Of a stretch of DNA of 9,090 nucleotides, positions 7,413 through 9,090 are shown piece by piece. Under the pieces are notes generated by a model. It had not been told where the DNA came from. It did no database searches and worked only from the letters and a program-made list of their open reading frames with translations. The first letter of the stretch is position 1, and every line of letters begins with the position of its first letter. Origin of the DNA: Bacteroidales bacterium UBA6207 (GTDB lineage Bacteria > Bacteroidota > Bacteroidia > Bacteroidales > F082); the NCBI GenBank assembly GCA_002421995.1, contig DISP01000051.1:1-9090 (forward strand). Reading direction: 5' to 3'. The translations under genes were made by a program, and so were the position numbers.

Positions 7413-7553
7413 GAACGAAGCGAAAGAAGCGAACTAAGCGATGAGGCGAACGGAGCGAACTGAGCGAACGAAGCGAACTGGGCGAACTGAGCGAACTGAG
7501 CGAACTGAGCGAACGAAGCGACAAGGCGAACTGGGCGAACGAAGCGACGGGGC
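7413..7553. repeat. Tandem array of 16 units, 9 bases (13 units) or 8 bases (3 units)
   Basis: I parsed 141 contiguous bases into 16 head-to-tail units beginning GA and ending GC. Copies on the plus strand: GAACTGAGC four times (7457, 7484, 7493, 7502), GAACGAAGC four times (7413, 7466, 7511, 7537), GAACTGGGC twice (7475, 7528), and single GAAAGAAGC, GAACTAAGC and GAACGGAGC. Three 8-base units, GATGAGGC (7440), GACAAGGC (7520) and GACGGGGC (7546), break the period. The unit is purine-rich on the plus strand and not self-complementary. The 8-base units shift the reading frame, so the array is not a protein repeat, and there are no spacers, so it is not a CRISPR. It looks like a minisatellite grown by slippage. 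Confidence 0.9.
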
Positions 7554-7795
7554 GATTGGAAATCATTGATTTATCTGCGTCTGCGCCTCCTTCGCGCGGA
7601 CTCCGCGGTTAAAAAATGAACGCTACCGGCGCCTTTTCAATCAATCCCAGCTTCGAATTTCGATCAGGGTGCAGACTCAAATGTATGCCCAATAATGCGT
7701 AATCCAGGGTTTATTTATTGATATTGATTCACTTACATGTTTTTCAGCTGACCCTAACGATGATCCTTTATTACGGGGACTGACGAAAGGCAACA
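7554..7795. other. Non-coding stretch between the tandem array and the hairpin after menD
   Basis: Apart from the GC-rich tract at 7574-7608, I see no gene with a start codon, no tRNA and no clear promoter here. The minus strand has one stop-to-stop stretch of 33 codons (7612-7710, beginning TLDYALLGIH) without an ATG. The sequence from about 7711 to 7745 is A/T-rich. Together with the array this explains why menD and menB are 529 bases apart while the other men genes touch. Confidence 0.6.
7574..7608. repeat. GC-rich intergenic tract resembling a dispersed 'CTGCG...CCGCGG' repeat
   Basis: The tract starts with two adjacent TCTGCG copies (7574-7585). It continues through GCGCCTCC and ends with an inverted repeat CGCGG-ACT-CCGCG (7595-7607), followed by GTTAAAAAA. 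From memory it resembles the CTCTGCGCCTCTGCGGTTAAA-like sequences scattered between genes in many Bacteroidota and Chlorobi genomes. Within this window there is only one copy, so its status as a dispersed repeat is inference. Confidence 0.35.
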
Positions 7796-7815
7796 GGCTT
7801 GATAAGCCCCAAGCC
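7796..7815 (-). terminator. Weak stem-loop downstream of menD
   Basis: On the minus strand GGCTTG (7810-7815) can pair with CAAGCC (7796-7801) across an 8-base loop. A competing 5-pair hairpin GGCTT-ATC-AAGCC occupies 7796-7808. It lies 15 bases after the menD stop. No T-run follows, so it may stabilise the 3' end or do nothing rather than terminate. Confidence 0.25.
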
Positions 7816-7830
7816 GGTTTGTTACAAAGT

Positions 7831-9090
7831 TCAGGCTTTCAGCCAACTGAAATAGGCTCTGATTGTTTCACCACTCAATTGCGCAGGGCTTGAAACTTCT
7901 AAGAGTGCCGGACGGCTATTCTCGGCAAACAAAGCTTTGATTGCCTGACCAAACGAAGCCTCGTCATTAGCCTCAAAACAGGCAAGCTTGTAGGTCTCTG
8001 CCAATCGCACAGCTGAAGTCTCATGCTGCGCTTCGAAAAACGTTTCCATGAAACCGGTTTTATCAGGGCCTTCGATAAATCTGAAAATGCCTCCTCCCCT
8101 GTTGTTGACAACGATAATCTTCAGATTGCTTGGCAGGTGCTTGTTCCACAGTCCATTGGAATCATAAAAAAAGCTGAGGTCGCCAGTGATCAGCAGCGTG
8201 GTCTTTTGCGAAGCCACCGCAGCTCCCACAGCGGTTGAAAGACTCCCGTCAATGCCACTTGTTCCACGGTTCGAGTCGAAACGTTCTGCCCATTTACCTG
8301 CAAAAAGTTGCGCATAACGCACCGGCGTACTGTTTCCCAACTGTATTTCGCAGCCGTCAGGAATGGCATTGGTAAGCAAATCGAAAATTTTAAGATCGCT
8401 CCAGGCTGTCGAAGCAAGAAAAGCATCATGTTTTATCTGTGCTTCTGCTTTCAAAAGCTGCCAATTGCTTGCAAATGAGGAGCTGACTCCAACTCCGAAA
8501 GAAAGGATGATGTCAAGAAAATCCACCGGAGCCATTGGTATAGCGAGTGTTAGCGCCTGATAGGTGTCCATGCCTGCTTCAGCCGGATCAACATTCCAAT
8601 GGTGTGTTGGGGCTGCTTTCCGCAAAAACGATTTAATACGTTTCGACACCACCGGACCACCAAAGGTGATGAGCAAATCAGGTTCAAAATCTTCTGCTTT
8701 TTTCATCACGGCAAGGCTCCTGTCAATGCAGCCAACAAAGGAAGCATCAAAGCAGTTGGACGTTGTCTCAGTTAGCACAACAACATCTTCGCGCCGGGCC
8801 AAGAGGCTGAGCATGTTTTGGATATTCGCGTCCGGTGTCATTTGTCCAACCAAAATCAGCTTTTTACCGCAACTGCTCCAAATGTGTTTCAACTGATTTA
8901 TTTCGTTCGACGCCAAGGTTTTCTGTACCGTCAACAATCTGATGTCGTGCACTTTACCTTCAGAGAGCAAGGGCAAGCCATACAAAGGTTCAGCCAAAGG
9001 AACATTGATATGAACAGGTCCGAAAACCGGATCAACGACTGCATTAAGTGCTTCGCTCACAAGGCGATCGTTGAACCAAAGGTCATCTTC
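7831..9090 (-). CDS. menD: SEPHCHC synthase (MenD), ThDP-dependent, N-terminus beyond window edge
   Basis: MenD joins isochorismate and 2-oxoglutarate in a thiamine-diphosphate reaction, the first committed step to menaquinone. The frame is open to position 9090 and gives 419 residues; full MenD is about 550-580, so about a quarter is missing. The GTG at 9058-9060 is an internal valine: reading upstream gives EDDLWFNDRL and then VSEAL, continuous with the family pattern. Fragment residues 24-37 (GPVHINVPLAEPLY) mark the end of the pyrimidine-binding domain, followed by the central domain. The ThDP diphosphate-binding domain has NRGTSGIDG (274-282) and GDLSFFYD...NN (303-330), the family's form of the GDG-X(n)-NN motif. 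The C-terminus '...IRAYFSWLKA' is intact. It is upstream of menB in the same direction but separated by 529 bases, so it probably belongs to a transcript starting farther upstream, likely with menF. Confidence 0.95.
   Translation of the reverse strand, partial: EDDLWFNDRLVSEALNAVVDPVFGPVHINVPLAEPLYGLPLLSEGKVHDIRLLTVQKTLASNEINQLKHIWSSCGKKLILVGQMTPDANIQNMLSLLARREDVVVLTETTSNCFDASFVGCIDRSLAVMKKAEDFEPDLLITFGGPVVSKRIKSFLRKAAPTHHWNVDPAEAGMDTYQALTLAIPMAPVDFLDIILSFGVGVSSSFASNWQLLKAEAQIKHDAFLASTAWSDLKIFDLLTNAIPDGCEIQLGNSTPVRYAQLFAGKWAERFDSNRGTSGIDGSLSTAVGAAVASQKTTLLITGDLSFFYDSNGLWNKHLPSNLKIIVVNNRGGGIFRFIEGPDKTGFMETFFEAQHETSAVRLAETYKLACFEANDEASFGQAIKALFAENSRPALLEVSSPAQLSGETIRAYFSWLKA

Noticed and set aside
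7413..7553. CRISPR-like array
   Set aside because: The units are 8-9 bases and contiguous, with no spacers and no palindromic character; no cas genes are nearby.
7315..7566. 83-codon minus-strand frame rich in Ser/Leu/Arg (LRSLSSLSS) across the tandem array
   Set aside because: The three 8-base units shift the frame, so the peptide repeat changes along the array instead of being preserved, and the frame runs through the menB promoter. It is open only because the repeat unit lacks stops in that orientation.
9058..9060. GTG as the start of a 409-residue MenD
   Set aside because: The frame stays open to the edge with family-consistent residues upstream, and the missing N-terminal part of the pyrimidine domain shows the gene begins outside the window.

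Overview
This window looks like ordinary chromosome from a member of the Bacteroidota. The evidence is the gene order of the menaquinone genes (menD, menB, menA, menC, menE in one direction), the almost complete lack of Shine-Dalgarno sequences, a promoter of the TTTG / TAnnTTTG type, and paired secreted GH13 and GH31 starch enzymes with Sec signal peptides. Every gene I can support lies on the minus strand, so transcription runs from position 9090 down to position 1.

Reading in the direction of transcription, the window opens inside menD, whose N-terminal part is off the right edge. After menD comes a 529-base gap (7302-7830), the only long non-coding stretch. It holds a weak hairpin after menD, a short GC-rich tract that resembles dispersed intergenic repeats, a 16-copy tandem array of an 8-9 base unit, and then a well-formed promoter. 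That promoter drives menB-menA-menC-menE, a tightly packed operon with gaps of 8 bases and 1 base and one 25-base overlap. The five genes supply SEPHCHC synthase (MenD), o-succinylbenzoate synthase (MenC), o-succinylbenzoyl-CoA ligase (MenE), dihydroxynaphthoyl-CoA synthase (MenB) and the membrane prenyltransferase (MenA). Together they cover most of the route from isochorismate to demethylmenaquinone. The isochorismate synthase (menF), menH, the DHNA-CoA thioesterase and the methyltransferase are not in the window; menF would be expected just beyond the right edge.

A 145-base gap with a stem-loop at the end of menE separates the men genes from a second unit of two secreted glycoside hydrolases. 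The first is a GH13 neopullulanase/cyclomaltodextrinase-type alpha-amylase. Four bases after it comes a GH31 alpha-glucosidase-like protein, truncated by the left edge. The pair probably cuts alpha-glucans and maltodextrins in the periplasm or at the cell surface.

I found no convincing undescribed system. The most unusual item is the tandem array next to the menB promoter, which is best explained as a non-coding minisatellite. One start codon (menC) deserves correction.
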